A stretch of 64,000 bases of DNA from Nosocomiicoccus ampullae (GTDB lineage Bacteria; Bacillota; Bacilli; Staphylococcales; Salinicoccaceae), in assembly GCF_001696685.1 (NCBI RefSeq), contig NZ_MBFG01000001.1:273532-337531 (forward strand). The letters run 5' to 3'. The stretch's first letter is position 1, and the number at the start of each line of letters is the position of its first letter. Positions 55,624-64,000 of the stretch are shown here, piece by piece. A program made the position numbers and the translations under genes. A model generated the notes under the pieces. That model searched no databases, was not told the origin of the DNA, and worked only from the letters and a program-made list of their open reading frames with translations.

Positions 55624-55632
55624 GGATTTAGT

Positions 55633-58131
55633 ATGTTAGACAGTTGTTTTGCTGTTGTGGATTTAGAAACAACAGGTAATGATCCATTAAAAGATCATAT
55701 CATCGAGTTAAGCATTGTATTTGTAAAAAATAACGAAGTAATCAATTCATATAGTACTTTATTGTCGGATGCTTCTGATATACCAGCTTTTGTAACAGAA
55801 TTAACTTCTATTACATTAGAGGATATTAAAGGAGCACCGAAGTTTAACGATATTTCAAATGAAGTATACGAATTACTAGAGAACTGTTGTTTCATCGCAC
55901 ATAATATTGAATTCGATCTTAATTTTTTAAAAGTCGCATTCCAAAATACAGGTATTCATTTTCAACCACACTTAACACTCGATACAGTCGATTTATCTAA
56001 AATATTTTTCCCTACACTCAACTCTTATCAACTTGGTATGTTGTCTGAGACTCTTAATTTATCTTTAAAACATGCACATCGTGCCTATGATGATGCACTT
56101 GCAACAGCAAAACTATTTATTAAAATTTTAGAGCGAATTAATCAACTCGACAAAGAGACGATAATACGTCTATATAACATTTCAAAATATCTCGAAACAA
56201 ATGTCAGTGATCTTTTATTTGCTTCTCTAAGTGAAAATAATCATAGAGACGCGGATTATACAGTGCAGTCACTATCTATACAACATCCAAAATTTAACTT
56301 TGAATCAAATCACAAAATCACAATAGAGGACTTGTATAAAAATTTTATAGATCAAAATAACTTTAAGCATCGCCAAGATCAACTCGATTTAATATATACG
56401 ATTTATAGTGCACTAAAAGAAAATAAAAATATTGCTCTAGAAGCTTATACGGGACTAGGTAAAACAGAAGCAATACTAATCGCGAGTATCGTATATACAA
56501 ATGAGACAAATCAGCATGTATTGATTTCTACAAGTAAGAAGATTTTACAAGATCAAATGTATTATCAAAGTTTAATTCGTCTTCTGGAGTCGTCTAAATT
56601 AAATGAATTACCAGTATCTATGTTAAAAGGAAAAACAAATTACGTCGACATAGATACCATTTTAAAGCTCTTAAGTTTTAAAGATGATAACTATGAAATT
56701 GTCATGTTAAAAATGAAATTGCTCGTTTGGTTAACAGAGACGATGACCGGTGATTTTGGTGAGATTTCATTAAAAGGACCAGAACGACTTTACTATGACA
56801 CTGCACATTTTCAAATCAATTCTAATGACAATTATTTTTATAATAGAGCAGTGGAACATGCAAAAAATAGCCGTATTTGCATTACAAATCATTACTTTAT
56901 TGAAGAGTGCTTATCAGAACTCGATAATAAGTATTTAATTGTCGATGAAGCACACCAAGTGTTAAATACTGTAGAGCGTCAGTCTATCACAGAATATAAA
57001 TATATGGACCTTAAATTTTTACTATCTCAAATCGGTATAAACAATAAAGATAAAATGTTAAAAGAATATCTTGAACATAATGATATTCGAGCAAAAGACT
57101 TTCTTGTACGTATGCTTACAGATTTAAATAAAACAATCGATGATGTATTTTCATCATTACGTATCGAGGAAATAAAACGAGCAATTCAACAATTAAATCA
57201 CTCAAATTACTTAATCGATTTCGTTCTAAAATCGATTGTCGACACGAACAATTATGAATCTCTTTATAATTATTTAAAGCATTTCCAGTTTAAATTAAAA
57301 GATATGCAAAAGAGTTTAACGTTAGATAATTATACTATCCATCAAGACAATAATTATCAAAAAACAGCGTTACTCGTTAACAATAATAGTAAAGACCGTC
57401 TATTTCATCATTTAAAAGGGCTCCACGGACAAGTTTTAATTTCTGGTACATTAGAAGTTAATGGATCATTTAAACATCTAGAACCGTGGTTTTTAGATGA
57501 ATTTGATACAAAAATTATTGCTAATGATAATTTGTTTAAAGACGTAGAACTATTTATACCGAACGATATTCACGACCTAAATGATAGAGATTCATATATT
57601 GAAGATTTAGTCGATTATTTATCGACTTATCATTCAATTAAAGAAGATAAAGTAATCGTTTTATTTACAAATTATAAATTGCTAAACGAAGTCTATCAAT
57701 TTTTACTGGACAGTGAATTGTTTGATATTCCTATTATCAAACAAAATAAAAACGATACACCTAGTAAATTATTACTTCAGTATAATCAGCTTCAAAATTG
57801 TATTTTGCTCGCGACTGAAAGTTTTACTGAAGGAATTAATTTGGAAAATCTAAACGATCGTACAATCTTTTTAACGAAGTTACCTTTCCCAGTACCAGCA
57901 GGTAAAGGCTTTAGACATTTTTATAAACACGACCTGCCTGATGCAGTATTTATGTTTAGACAAATTGTTGGGCGCATTAAAAGAGATGAATCTGACCGTG
58001 GCCGTGTCGTGTTATTTGATGAGCGGTTGCTCGAGAAACCGTATCGCAATGCATTTTTAAAGTACTTTAATGAAAAAAGTATTATACACGGTGATAGGAC
58101 CGCTTTCATTGAGATGTTATCTAGATTATAA
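55633..58131 (+). CDS. dinG: DinG-family 3'-5' exonuclease/helicase-like protein
   Basis: An 832-residue protein: N-terminal DEDDh exonuclease (about 5-170: VDLETTGNDP, HNIEFDLNFL, HRAYDDALATA) fused to a superfamily 2 helicase core (about 240-832: Walker A TGLGKTEA, DEAH in VDEAHQVL, and QIVGRIKRDESDRG). Gram-positive DinG proteins of this type have exonuclease activity and lack the FeS cluster; I see no four-cysteine cluster here either. Placed after birA as in Bacillus. Confidence 0.92.
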   Translation: MLDSCFAVVDLETTGNDPLKDHIIELSIVFVKNNEVINSYSTLLSDASDIPAFVTELTSITLEDIKGAPKFNDISNEVYELLENCCFIAHNIEFDLNFLKVAFQNTGIHFQPHLTLDTVDLSKIFFPTLNSYQLGMLSETLNLSLKHAHRAYDDALATAKLFIKILERINQLDKETIIRLYNISKYLETNVSDLLFASLSENNHRDADYTVQSLSIQHPKFNFESNHKITIEDLYKNFIDQNNFKHRQDQLDLIYTIYSALKENKNIALEAYTGLGKTEAILIASIVYTNETNQHVLISTSKKILQDQMYYQSLIRLLESSKLNELPVSMLKGKTNYVDIDTILKLLSFKDDNYEIVMLKMKLLVWLTETMTGDFGEISLKGPERLYYDTAHFQINSNDNYFYNRAVEHAKNSRICITNHYFIEECLSELDNKYLIVDEAHQVLNTVERQSITEYKYMDLKFLLSQIGINNKDKMLKEYLEHNDIRAKDFLVRMLTDLNKTIDDVFSSLRIEEIKRAIQQLNHSNYLIDFVLKSIVDTNNYESLYNYLKHFQFKLKDMQKSLTLDNYTIHQDNNYQKTALLVNNNSKDRLFHHLKGLHGQVLISGTLEVNGSFKHLEPWFLDEFDTKIIANDNLFKDVELFIPNDIHDLNDRDSYIEDLVDYLSTYHSIKEDKVIVLFTNYKLLNEVYQFLLDSELFDIPIIKQNKNDTPSKLLLQYNQLQNCILLATESFTEGINLENLNDRTIFLTKLPFPVPAGKGFRHFYKHDLPDAVFMFRQIVGRIKRDESDRGRVVLFDERLLEKPYRNAFLKYFNEKSIIHGDRTAFIEMLSRL

Positions 58132-58163
58132 TTATATTAATATGATTTTTAGGAGGAAACACA

Positions 58164-59348
58164 GTGCAAATTTCAAATAGAATGGACCTCTTACAGCCTA
58201 GTCCGACAATTGCGATAACAAATTTAGGCCGTCGCCTAAAAGAAGAAGGAAATGACGTCATCAGTTTATCTGTCGGCGAACCAGATTTTAACACTCCAAA
58301 AGAAGTAATAGAAGTAGCACATGAAGCAGCGTTAAATGGACACACAAAATACTCTGCAACACCTGGTATTTTACCACTACGTGAAGCAATAAAAGACAAA
58401 ATGAAACGTGACAATAACTTGGATTACTCAGTCGATGAAATTTTTGTCGGTGCAGGTGCAAAGCAAGTTTTATTTAATATATTCTTTGCGATTTTAAACA
58501 GAGGAGATGAGGTAATTATTCCTTCTCCGTACTGGGTATCTTATGGTGACCAAGTAAAATTTGCTGAAGGTGTACCGGTAATTGCTGAAACGACAAGTGA
58601 AACAGACTATAAACTTACACCTGAAATATTAGATCAGTACGTGACTGATAAAACAAAAGCACTCGTATTAAATTCACCGAACAATCCTACTGGTGCAGTT
58701 TATAGTAAAGAAGAGCTTCAACGACTTGCAGATTACTTAGATGAAACAGATATTATTATCGTTTCAGATGAAATCTACGAAGTGCTCGTTTATGAAGGCG
58801 CGCATTACTCAATCGCTCAAATGAGTGAAAAGATGAAACAAAATACAATTGTCGTTAATGGTGTCAGTAAATCATATGCAATGACGGGATGGAGAATCGG
58901 CTTTGCTTGTGGTGACAAAGAATTAATCAAAGCGATGTCTAAACTTCAAAGTCAATCTGTCTCAAACGTTACAACACCTGCGCAGTACGCAGCATTAAAA
59001 GCTTATGAGTTAGATAATTCATACTTAAAAGAATATAATGAAACATTTAAGAAAAGAAGAGATCACGCATATAGTCAACTTCAAAAGCTTCCGTATATAA
59101 AATGTGCAAAACCAAATGGAGCGTTTTACTTATTCCCTGATGTGAGTGAACTCGTTGAAAAATGTAATTTCGAAAGTGTTGATCAGTTCACTGAACAGCT
59201 ACTGAAAGAACAGTACGTAGCACTCGTACCAGGATCTGCATTTGGTATACCGTCAAACTTACGTTTCAGTTATGCATTAAGTGAAGAAAAGTTTTCTGAA
59301 GCGATAGAACGTATTCAAACTTTTGTTAACAAATATTTAAACAAATAA
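58164..59348 (+). CDS. aspB: Aspartate aminotransferase (class I, AspB)
   Basis: A 394-residue PLP enzyme exchanging aspartate/oxaloacetate with 2-oxoglutarate/glutamate. Conserved SVGEPDFNTP, NSPNNPTGAVYS (about 173-184), SDEIYE and the PLP lysine in VSKSYAMTGWRIGF (about 236). GTG start with AGGAGG upstream. Precedes dnaD-nth, as in Bacillus. Confidence 0.93.
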   Translation: MQISNRMDLLQPSPTIAITNLGRRLKEEGNDVISLSVGEPDFNTPKEVIEVAHEAALNGHTKYSATPGILPLREAIKDKMKRDNNLDYSVDEIFVGAGAKQVLFNIFFAILNRGDEVIIPSPYWVSYGDQVKFAEGVPVIAETTSETDYKLTPEILDQYVTDKTKALVLNSPNNPTGAVYSKEELQRLADYLDETDIIIVSDEIYEVLVYEGAHYSIAQMSEKMKQNTIVVNGVSKSYAMTGWRIGFACGDKELIKAMSKLQSQSVSNVTTPAQYAALKAYELDNSYLKEYNETFKKRRDHAYSQLQKLPYIKCAKPNGAFYLFPDVSELVEKCNFESVDQFTEQLLKEQYVALVPGSAFGIPSNLRFSYALSEEKFSEAIERIQTFVNKYLNK

Positions 59349-59355
59349 TCGATCT

Positions 59356-59392
59356 AAAGAGATATTAGTTGCTAATATCTCTTTATTGTTAG
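59356..59392 (+). terminator. Terminator-like hairpin after aspB
   Basis: Perfect 13-base stem (59356-59368 / 59372-59384) with a TTG loop; the tail ATTGTT is poor in T, so efficiency is uncertain. Confidence 0.65.
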
Positions 59393-59410
59393 CGACTAGG
59401 AGAGAGTAGG

Positions 59411-60010
59411 ATGGATGAATATATTAAATATATAAATATTCCTGTCAATAAAATTTTAATCGATCACTATGCAACTATTGGGCTCGATGAAAAGATGACG
59501 ATGCTTTTAATCCGTCTAATGAGTTATAGTAATGACGGTCTAACAGAAGTTACATTTGATGATATTATTGACGGTTCAACTTTTACTCGTGAAGAACTAT
59601 CAAAGTTAATACAACATTTAATTGCTAATCAATTTATTGGAATTAATAATAAAGTGGTTAGTGGAAAACACGTAGAAAGTTACGATTTTAATCCGCTGTA
59701 TAAAAAACTTGAAAATATCATAACAAATAAAGCTACCCATACTTATACAAAAAATGATGTGAGTGATCTATTTCAATATATTGAAAAGCTATATGGACGA
59801 ACGCTCGGGCCGAGTGAGTATGAACGTATGACGGCGTGGTTAAGAGATGATGGATATTCTGTAGATCAAATCAAGGAAGGCGTTGATATTGCCTATAAAA
59901 ATGATATTACATCATTAAGTTATGTCGAAAAAATACTGAATAGTATAAAAAAAGAATCAAACAATGAACCGGTTATTCCGTTTAAAAATTGGTTAAAAGG
60001 AGATATTTAG
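59411..60010 (+). CDS. dnaD: DNA replication initiation protein DnaD
   Basis: A 199-residue primosomal protein that remodels DnaA-oriC and helps load the helicase. N-terminal winged helix (about 1-95) and C-terminal DDBH2 domain (about 115-185) ending with the YxxxIxxxW-like segment YVEKILNSIKKE and FKNWLKG. TAGGAGAG ribosome site. Directly followed by nth. Confidence 0.93.
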   Translation: MDEYIKYINIPVNKILIDHYATIGLDEKMTMLLIRLMSYSNDGLTEVTFDDIIDGSTFTREELSKLIQHLIANQFIGINNKVVSGKHVESYDFNPLYKKLENIITNKATHTYTKNDVSDLFQYIEKLYGRTLGPSEYERMTAWLRDDGYSVDQIKEGVDIAYKNDITSLSYVEKILNSIKKESNNEPVIPFKNWLKGDI

Positions 60011-60012
60011 TC

Positions 60013-60678
60013 GTGCTGAGTAAAGTAAAGACGATGGAAGCACTCGATATTATCCATGAGATGTTTCCAGATGCGGAAGCAGAGCTAAATTATACAAATG
60101 ATTTTGAACTGACAATTGCAGTATTATTATCTGCTCAAGCAACAGACGTATCTGTAAATAAAGTGACAGATACGTTATTTCAAAAATATAAGACACCTGA
60201 AGACTATTTAAGCGTTCCACTAGAAGAACTAGAGAACGATATCAAATCAATTGGACTATACCGTACGAAAGCAAAAAACATACAAAAGTTATGTAGAGAT
60301 TTAATCGATAAATTTAATGGAGAAGTACCGACGACTTACGAAGAACTCATAACACTCGCAGGAGTCGGTCGAAAGACAGCTAACGTCGTATTAAGTGTCG
60401 CGTTTGACACTCCAAGAATCGCTGTCGATACACACGTTGAACGCGTTTCAAAACGACTAGGAATCGCACGTTGGAAAGATAATGTAAACCAAGTCGAAGA
60501 AACATTGATGAGAAAAATCCCAGAAAATAGATGGAGTAAAGCGCACCATCAACTTATCTTCTTTGGACGTTATCATTGTTTAGCGAGAAATCCTAAATGT
60601 TTTGAATGTCCACTTTTGTACATGTGCCGAGAAGGACAAAAAAGAGAGAGAAATTTATTAAAACAAAAAGCAAAGTAA
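60013..60678 (+). CDS. nth: Endonuclease III
   Basis: A 221-residue DNA glycosylase/AP lyase removing oxidised pyrimidines. The helix-hairpin-helix ITLAGVGRKTANVV (about 106-120) with catalytic Lys, the VDTHVERVSKRLG segment with catalytic Asp, and the C-terminal 4Fe-4S loop C-X6-C-X2-C-X5-C (CLARNPKCFECPLLYMC-like, about 188-206). GTG start at 60013 with AAAAGGAGAT 8 bases upstream. Confidence 0.95.
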   Translation: MLSKVKTMEALDIIHEMFPDAEAELNYTNDFELTIAVLLSAQATDVSVNKVTDTLFQKYKTPEDYLSVPLEELENDIKSIGLYRTKAKNIQKLCRDLIDKFNGEVPTTYEELITLAGVGRKTANVVLSVAFDTPRIAVDTHVERVSKRLGIARWKDNVNQVEETLMRKIPENRWSKAHHQLIFFGRYHCLARNPKCFECPLLYMCREGQKRERNLLKQKAK

Positions 60679-60702
60679 TTTCTAAATTACTTTGCTTTTT
60701 TA
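60665..60702. terminator. Bidirectional terminator between nth and pbp2
   Basis: Perfect 16-base stem (60665-60680 / 60685-60700) with a TCTA loop, A-rich before and T-rich after. It begins in the last nth codons and stops 16 bases before the pbp2 stop. Confidence 0.92.
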
Positions 60703-60715
60703 TTTGTATTAAATT

Positions 60716-62962
60716 TTACTCACCGCTATCGGTGTCTGGGTTTGTAGTATCTGAATTATCCGTACTGCCATCATCACCATTTTCTGGTGTCTCTACAGGC
60801 TCTTCTGGCTCAGTTTCATCGATAACTTCTTCATCAGTATTATCCTCTTCAACCTCAGTTTCTTCCTCAGGTGCTTCGTAATAGTATCGTCTAATTCGAT
60901 TTGGGTTAAATTGGAAAGAACTATTTACTACACCTAATTCTTGACCACCCACCCAAGTCACACTTTCTGGCATCGTGAAGTCTTGACCGTTATACGTGCT
61001 AATTTGTGTCATAATATTTTGGAAGAACCACTGTGGTGTGATATGTTCTTGTGTTCCGACAAATGACGTCGCACCGTCTTTTTTAGTACTTGTAAATCCT
61101 GTCCACACACTCATCGTATATTCCGGAGTATATCCGACGATCCACGCATCTTTTGCAGCGTTTGAAGGTAAATTATATTCAGCTAACATACTTTCTGAAT
61201 ATGACGTCGTTCCTGTTTTACCCGCGATATTTAAACCATTCATATTAATATAATCCGCACTTCCATATGGCTGAAACGTACCTTTTAACATATCAGTGAT
61301 CATATACGCAGTAGAGTCTTTCATTGCTTCGTGGCTTTCATATTCCATATCAACTTGCTCGTTTTCAGAATTTATAATATAACGAACGGCTCCCGCTTCA
61401 TTGAATGTACCACCGTTACCAAATGCGGCATACGCTTGCGCCATTTGAAGTGGGCTAAATCTAGATTCGTTACCTCCGAGAACATCGTTAAATGATAACG
61501 TATAATTACCATCAGATTTTTTTGAATAATCTAACCCTAAATCTTTTGCGAACTGTTCAGGTACATTATCTCCTGATTCTTCACGAACTTCTTCAAAAAG
61601 TTTAACGGCTGGTATGTTATAACTTTTACGCAGTGCATCACGTATCGTGACAGTACCATGACCTTGATTATCATAGTTATAAATTTTACCTTCAAAATGT
61701 TTTGGGCTATATTCGTATTCATCTTGAATCGTATAGTTCGTCGGCACTTCCATATTTTCAATTGCTGGTGCATATGAAAGAATCGGTTTCATTGTAGAAC
61801 CTGTATTATGCTGAGTGATTGCTAAGTTTTCTTTAACGACTTCCTGATAATCTCGACCACCACTAATCGCAATTAATGCACCTGACTGTGTATCTATAAT
61901 TGAAGATGCGATATTAAAATCATCGCTTTTAAATTTATCACCATAGAAAAAGTCTTTATCGTTTACAGTGTTTTGTAACGTACGCTGAATATTTGCATCC
62001 ATATTTGTGTAAATATCTATACCAGACGAGAGTAGCTCTGAAATATCTATATTTTTAAACTCATCTGATTGTTCAAGTTGTTGCTTCACGACGTTTATAT
62101 ATGATGCATATTGTGGGTCTTTCGGTTCAGTTGAAGAACGTTCTTCATCAGATCTTGCAACTAAATTTGTTGTTAAGTCAGTATTTACTCCTTCGTTATA
62201 CTCATCTTCAGTAATACGTCCGTGGTGTAACATAAGCGCGAGTACTTGGTTCGCACGTTTATTACCTGCTTCAGCGTCTACATATAAGTTATAAACGTTT
62301 GGTAAGTTTGGTAATCCAGCTAAATAAGCCGCTTCTTTTAAGTTTAAGTCATCGAGTTCTTTATCGAAATAATATAAACTTGCTGTTCTTACACCGTAAA
62401 TACCATCTGAATAATATATTTTATTTAAATACATTTCTAAAATATCGTCTTTCGCATATTCTTGCTCGAGTCGGTACGATAAATATGCTTCTTGAGCTTT
62501 ACGTTTAATCGTTTTTTCTTCAGTTAAAAACGCACGTTTTACAACTTGTTGAGTAATCGTCGACGCACCTTGAGAACCAAATCCACCTGTTATGTTACTA
62601 ATAACAGCACCGCCAAGACGTTTGAAGTCAATCGCTCCATGTTCATAGAATCTATTATCCTCAACCGCAAGGACTGCATCCGTAACAAGTTCTGGTGTAT
62701 CGGTAATATCGATATATTCACGTTCAATACCTTGATAAATTGTTGTAACGAGTTCATCGTTACGGTCAAATACTCTTGAAGGGATAGGGTCTTTTAGCTT
62801 TTCAACACTAAATGCTGGCGCAGTCGATGCAAAATAAGCAAATACGACTATCCCTAAAACAAAGATAGAAACAGCTGCCATCATAAAGATTAGTGCAATT
62901 CGTTTCCACAATGTTTTCTTATTCATTTTATTCCTTTTATTTCTAGATAAAGGATCTTTCAT
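60716..62962 (-). CDS. pbp2: Bifunctional class A penicillin-binding protein (PBP1a/PBP2)
   Basis: A 748-residue cell-wall synthase. A short cytoplasmic N-terminus, one membrane helix (about 22-48), a GT51 glycosyltransferase domain (about 75-260: EDNRFYEHGAID, GASTITQQ) and a transpeptidase domain (about 335-640) with STMKP, SYN and KTGT motifs. The tail (about 690-748) is highly acidic and Glu/Asp/Thr-rich. It follows recU by 4 bases, the usual Firmicutes arrangement. Confidence 0.95.
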   Translation of the reverse strand: MKDPLSRNKRNKMNKKTLWKRIALIFMMAAVSIFVLGIVVFAYFASTAPAFSVEKLKDPIPSRVFDRNDELVTTIYQGIEREYIDITDTPELVTDAVLAVEDNRFYEHGAIDFKRLGGAVISNITGGFGSQGASTITQQVVKRAFLTEEKTIKRKAQEAYLSYRLEQEYAKDDILEMYLNKIYYSDGIYGVRTASLYYFDKELDDLNLKEAAYLAGLPNLPNVYNLYVDAEAGNKRANQVLALMLHHGRITEDEYNEGVNTDLTTNLVARSDEERSSTEPKDPQYASYINVVKQQLEQSDEFKNIDISELLSSGIDIYTNMDANIQRTLQNTVNDKDFFYGDKFKSDDFNIASSIIDTQSGALIAISGGRDYQEVVKENLAITQHNTGSTMKPILSYAPAIENMEVPTNYTIQDEYEYSPKHFEGKIYNYDNQGHGTVTIRDALRKSYNIPAVKLFEEVREESGDNVPEQFAKDLGLDYSKKSDGNYTLSFNDVLGGNESRFSPLQMAQAYAAFGNGGTFNEAGAVRYIINSENEQVDMEYESHEAMKDSTAYMITDMLKGTFQPYGSADYINMNGLNIAGKTGTTSYSESMLAEYNLPSNAAKDAWIVGYTPEYTMSVWTGFTSTKKDGATSFVGTQEHITPQWFFQNIMTQISTYNGQDFTMPESVTWVGGQELGVVNSSFQFNPNRIRRYYYEAPEEETEVEEDNTDEEVIDETEPEEPVETPENGDDGSTDNSDTTNPDTDSGE

Positions 62963-62966
62963 TCTG

Positions 62967-63566
62967 CTACCTCATTCCAAAATATAATTCATCTACCACT
63001 TGAAGATAATCAAAGCGCGGGTTAAATTTTTCTGTAATAATATGACTGTCACGTTTTACGTCCTCATAACGAATGGATTTTCTACCGTTCTTAAGTTTGT
63101 AATTGTCCCAGTGGATTAAAAACTTCTCAATCGGATATAAAAACACTTCGTCGTGTGCATGAAATCTCATAATAATAAAAACAATGCCACCGTGCTCGTG
63201 ACATTTTCTCATATGTTCAACTTGATGTTCATGGATATTAATAAAAGGGAAGCGAGTTTCGTTTCGTGTTTCTTTTACTTCAAAGTCGATATATTTCCCT
63301 CTATAAATACCGTTATAGTCACTTGTAGATGGAGTTTTGTAATATGCTTCTGTAATTTTAGCTTTTTGTCTCGATGGGTAATCGACATTTACAACAGTAA
63401 TCGGCGTCGGTTTTTTATGAATAATTGCGCGATTCGTATTTAAATAATACTTATTTGTCGTGTCAATATCTTTTTCAAGAGTCATCCCACGATGTCCATA
63501 TTGTACTTTTTTCTTCCTTGAATTACTAGTAACATTACTTTTTTGAATACCAGCAGGGTATTTCAC
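62967..63566 (-). CDS. recU: Holliday junction resolvase RecU
   Basis: A 199-residue structure-specific nuclease that cuts four-way junctions. RGMTLEKDIDTTN (about 25-37) and the YNGIYRGKYIDFEVKETRNE active-site region (about 84-103, with Asp, Glu and Lys) are conserved. GTG start at 63566 with AAGGA about 10 bases upstream. Co-transcribed with pbp2. Confidence 0.94.
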   Translation of the reverse strand: MKYPAGIQKSNVTSNSRKKKVQYGHRGMTLEKDIDTTNKYYLNTNRAIIHKKPTPITVVNVDYPSRQKAKITEAYYKTPSTSDYNGIYRGKYIDFEVKETRNETRFPFINIHEHQVEHMRKCHEHGGIVFIIMRFHAHDEVFLYPIEKFLIHWDNYKLKNGRKSIRYEDVKRDSHIITEKFNPRFDYLQVVDELYFGMR

Positions 63567-63656
63567 ATTAGATCATTCCTTGGCTATATTCATTCATGTT
63601 TAGTTATTATACAATAATATACATACATAAATCTAATGTTTTAAAGGGTGATAACG

Positions 63657-63983
63657 TTGAATAGACCGTACACTAAAGAGTGTCTTTTAAAATATATTGA
63701 TGACGTAAAACGTAAATACAGATTCGCACAAGATGGGTATGAGTATCATTTTGATGATGAGATCCAACCATTTCTATTAGAAGCAGATGCCCTTGCATCA
63801 TTTATAGAGTCATTGCCGACTGATCGATACTTTAACGATTCTACACAGTTAAAACTTTCAAAACAGATTACAGAGCTTGCAATGGCGTGTCATAAAAAAG
63901 AGTTAAAACCAAGACTTTATAATGAAAAGATTAAATTTATTAATATGTGGTTTAATTATTTTATAAATAAGGAGATTATATGA
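63657..63983 (+). CDS. yppE: DUF1798 protein (YppE-like)
   Basis: A 108-residue helical, soluble protein. It is divergent from recU, the same placement as yppE in Bacillus and Staphylococcus. The DUF1798 assignment is by locus and general character (EIQPFLLEADALASFIESL, FINMWFNYFI). TTG at 63657 is chosen as start since the GTG at 63648 lies in the AAAGGGTGAT ribosome site. Stop overlaps the next gene (ATGA). Function unknown. Confidence 0.75.
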   Translation: MNRPYTKECLLKYIDDVKRKYRFAQDGYEYHFDDEIQPFLLEADALASFIESLPTDRYFNDSTQLKLSKQITELAMACHKKELKPRLYNEKIKFINMWFNYFINKEII

Positions 63984-64000
63984 GAGTACTTATATTAGGG
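63980..64000 (+). CDS. 5' end of a gene cut by the window edge
   Basis: ATG overlapping the yppE stop, preceded by AAGGAGAT, and seven codons reading MRVLILG. Too short to identify. Confidence 0.6.

Noticed and set aside
60606..60881. Ser-rich 91-codon plus-strand ORF after nth
   Set aside because: It is the antisense of the Glu/Asp-rich tail of pbp2 and crosses a strong terminator.

Overview
This is a contiguous, AT-rich, low-GC Gram-positive chromosome segment whose genes lie almost entirely on the + strand. Gene order follows the Bacillus/Staphylococcus chromosomal backbone: efp-accBC-nusB-xseAB-ispA, argR-recN-bkd, fur-xerD, scpAB-rluB, resABCDE, cmk-rpsA-der-gpsA-hup, hepS-menG-hepT-ndk-aroCBA, cca-birA-dinG and dnaD-nth with pbp2-recU. 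Several proteins look staphylococcal: an EbpS-like LysM protein beside ferredoxin, and the recN-lpd-bkd order. Two loci do not fit the genus Staphylococcus as I know it: dxs-tlyA sits in the Bacillus position after ispA, and qcrABC (menaquinol:cytochrome c reductase) sits after ypiA-ypiF. My inference is a Staphylococcaceae lineage outside Staphylococcus (Jeotgalicoccus/Salinicoccus/Nosocomiicoccus type). Only a phylogeny can settle that.

Layout. 1-9.5 kb: peptidase, EF-P, acetyl-CoA carboxylase accBC, an Asp23-like protein, NusB, exonuclease VII, and isoprenoid genes ispA and dxs with tlyA. 9.5-16.7 kb: argR, recN (apparently with an ATT start), a converging small membrane protein, and the branched-chain 2-oxoacid dehydrogenase operon (lpd-bkdAA-bkdAB-bkdB). 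16.7-26.8 kb: bacilliredoxin, two tiny membrane proteins, an M20 peptidase, an AraC-type regulator, RNase Z, aldo/keto reductase, Nudix hydrolase, fur, xerD, deoB, scpAB and rluB. 26.8-33.3 kb: resABC for cytochrome c maturation, resDE for redox sensing, and ribU. 33.3-41 kb: ferredoxin, EbpS-like protein, cmk, plsC, rpsA, der, gpsA, yphE/yphF-like genes and hup. 41-49 kb: menaquinone side-chain and methylation genes, ndk, aroCBA and a TPR protein. 49-52.5 kb: qcrABC, a DUF1405 protein and a zinc peptidase. 52.5-64 kb: bshA, cca, birA, dinG, aspB, dnaD, nth, then pbp2-recU on the minus strand, a DUF1798 protein and the first codons of another gene.

How the genes work together. HepS/HepT and MenG make menaquinone, which QcrABC oxidises. 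ResABC mature the cytochrome c that QcrC needs. ResDE probably sense respiratory state. AccBC and the Bkd complex supply malonyl-CoA and branched acyl-CoA primers for fatty acids. Both operons carry a TGGTC-NN-ACCA inverted repeat at the promoter, which suggests one FadR-type GntR regulator. I saw no prophage, CRISPR array, rRNA, tRNA, riboswitch or intact insertion sequence. The only mobile-DNA signal is a 54-bp IS3-like mini-element inside the ribU/fer terminator. No stretch longer than 300 bases lacks a gene. I did not find a clearly new multi-gene system; the interest lies in small proteins, unusual starts and candidate operators.
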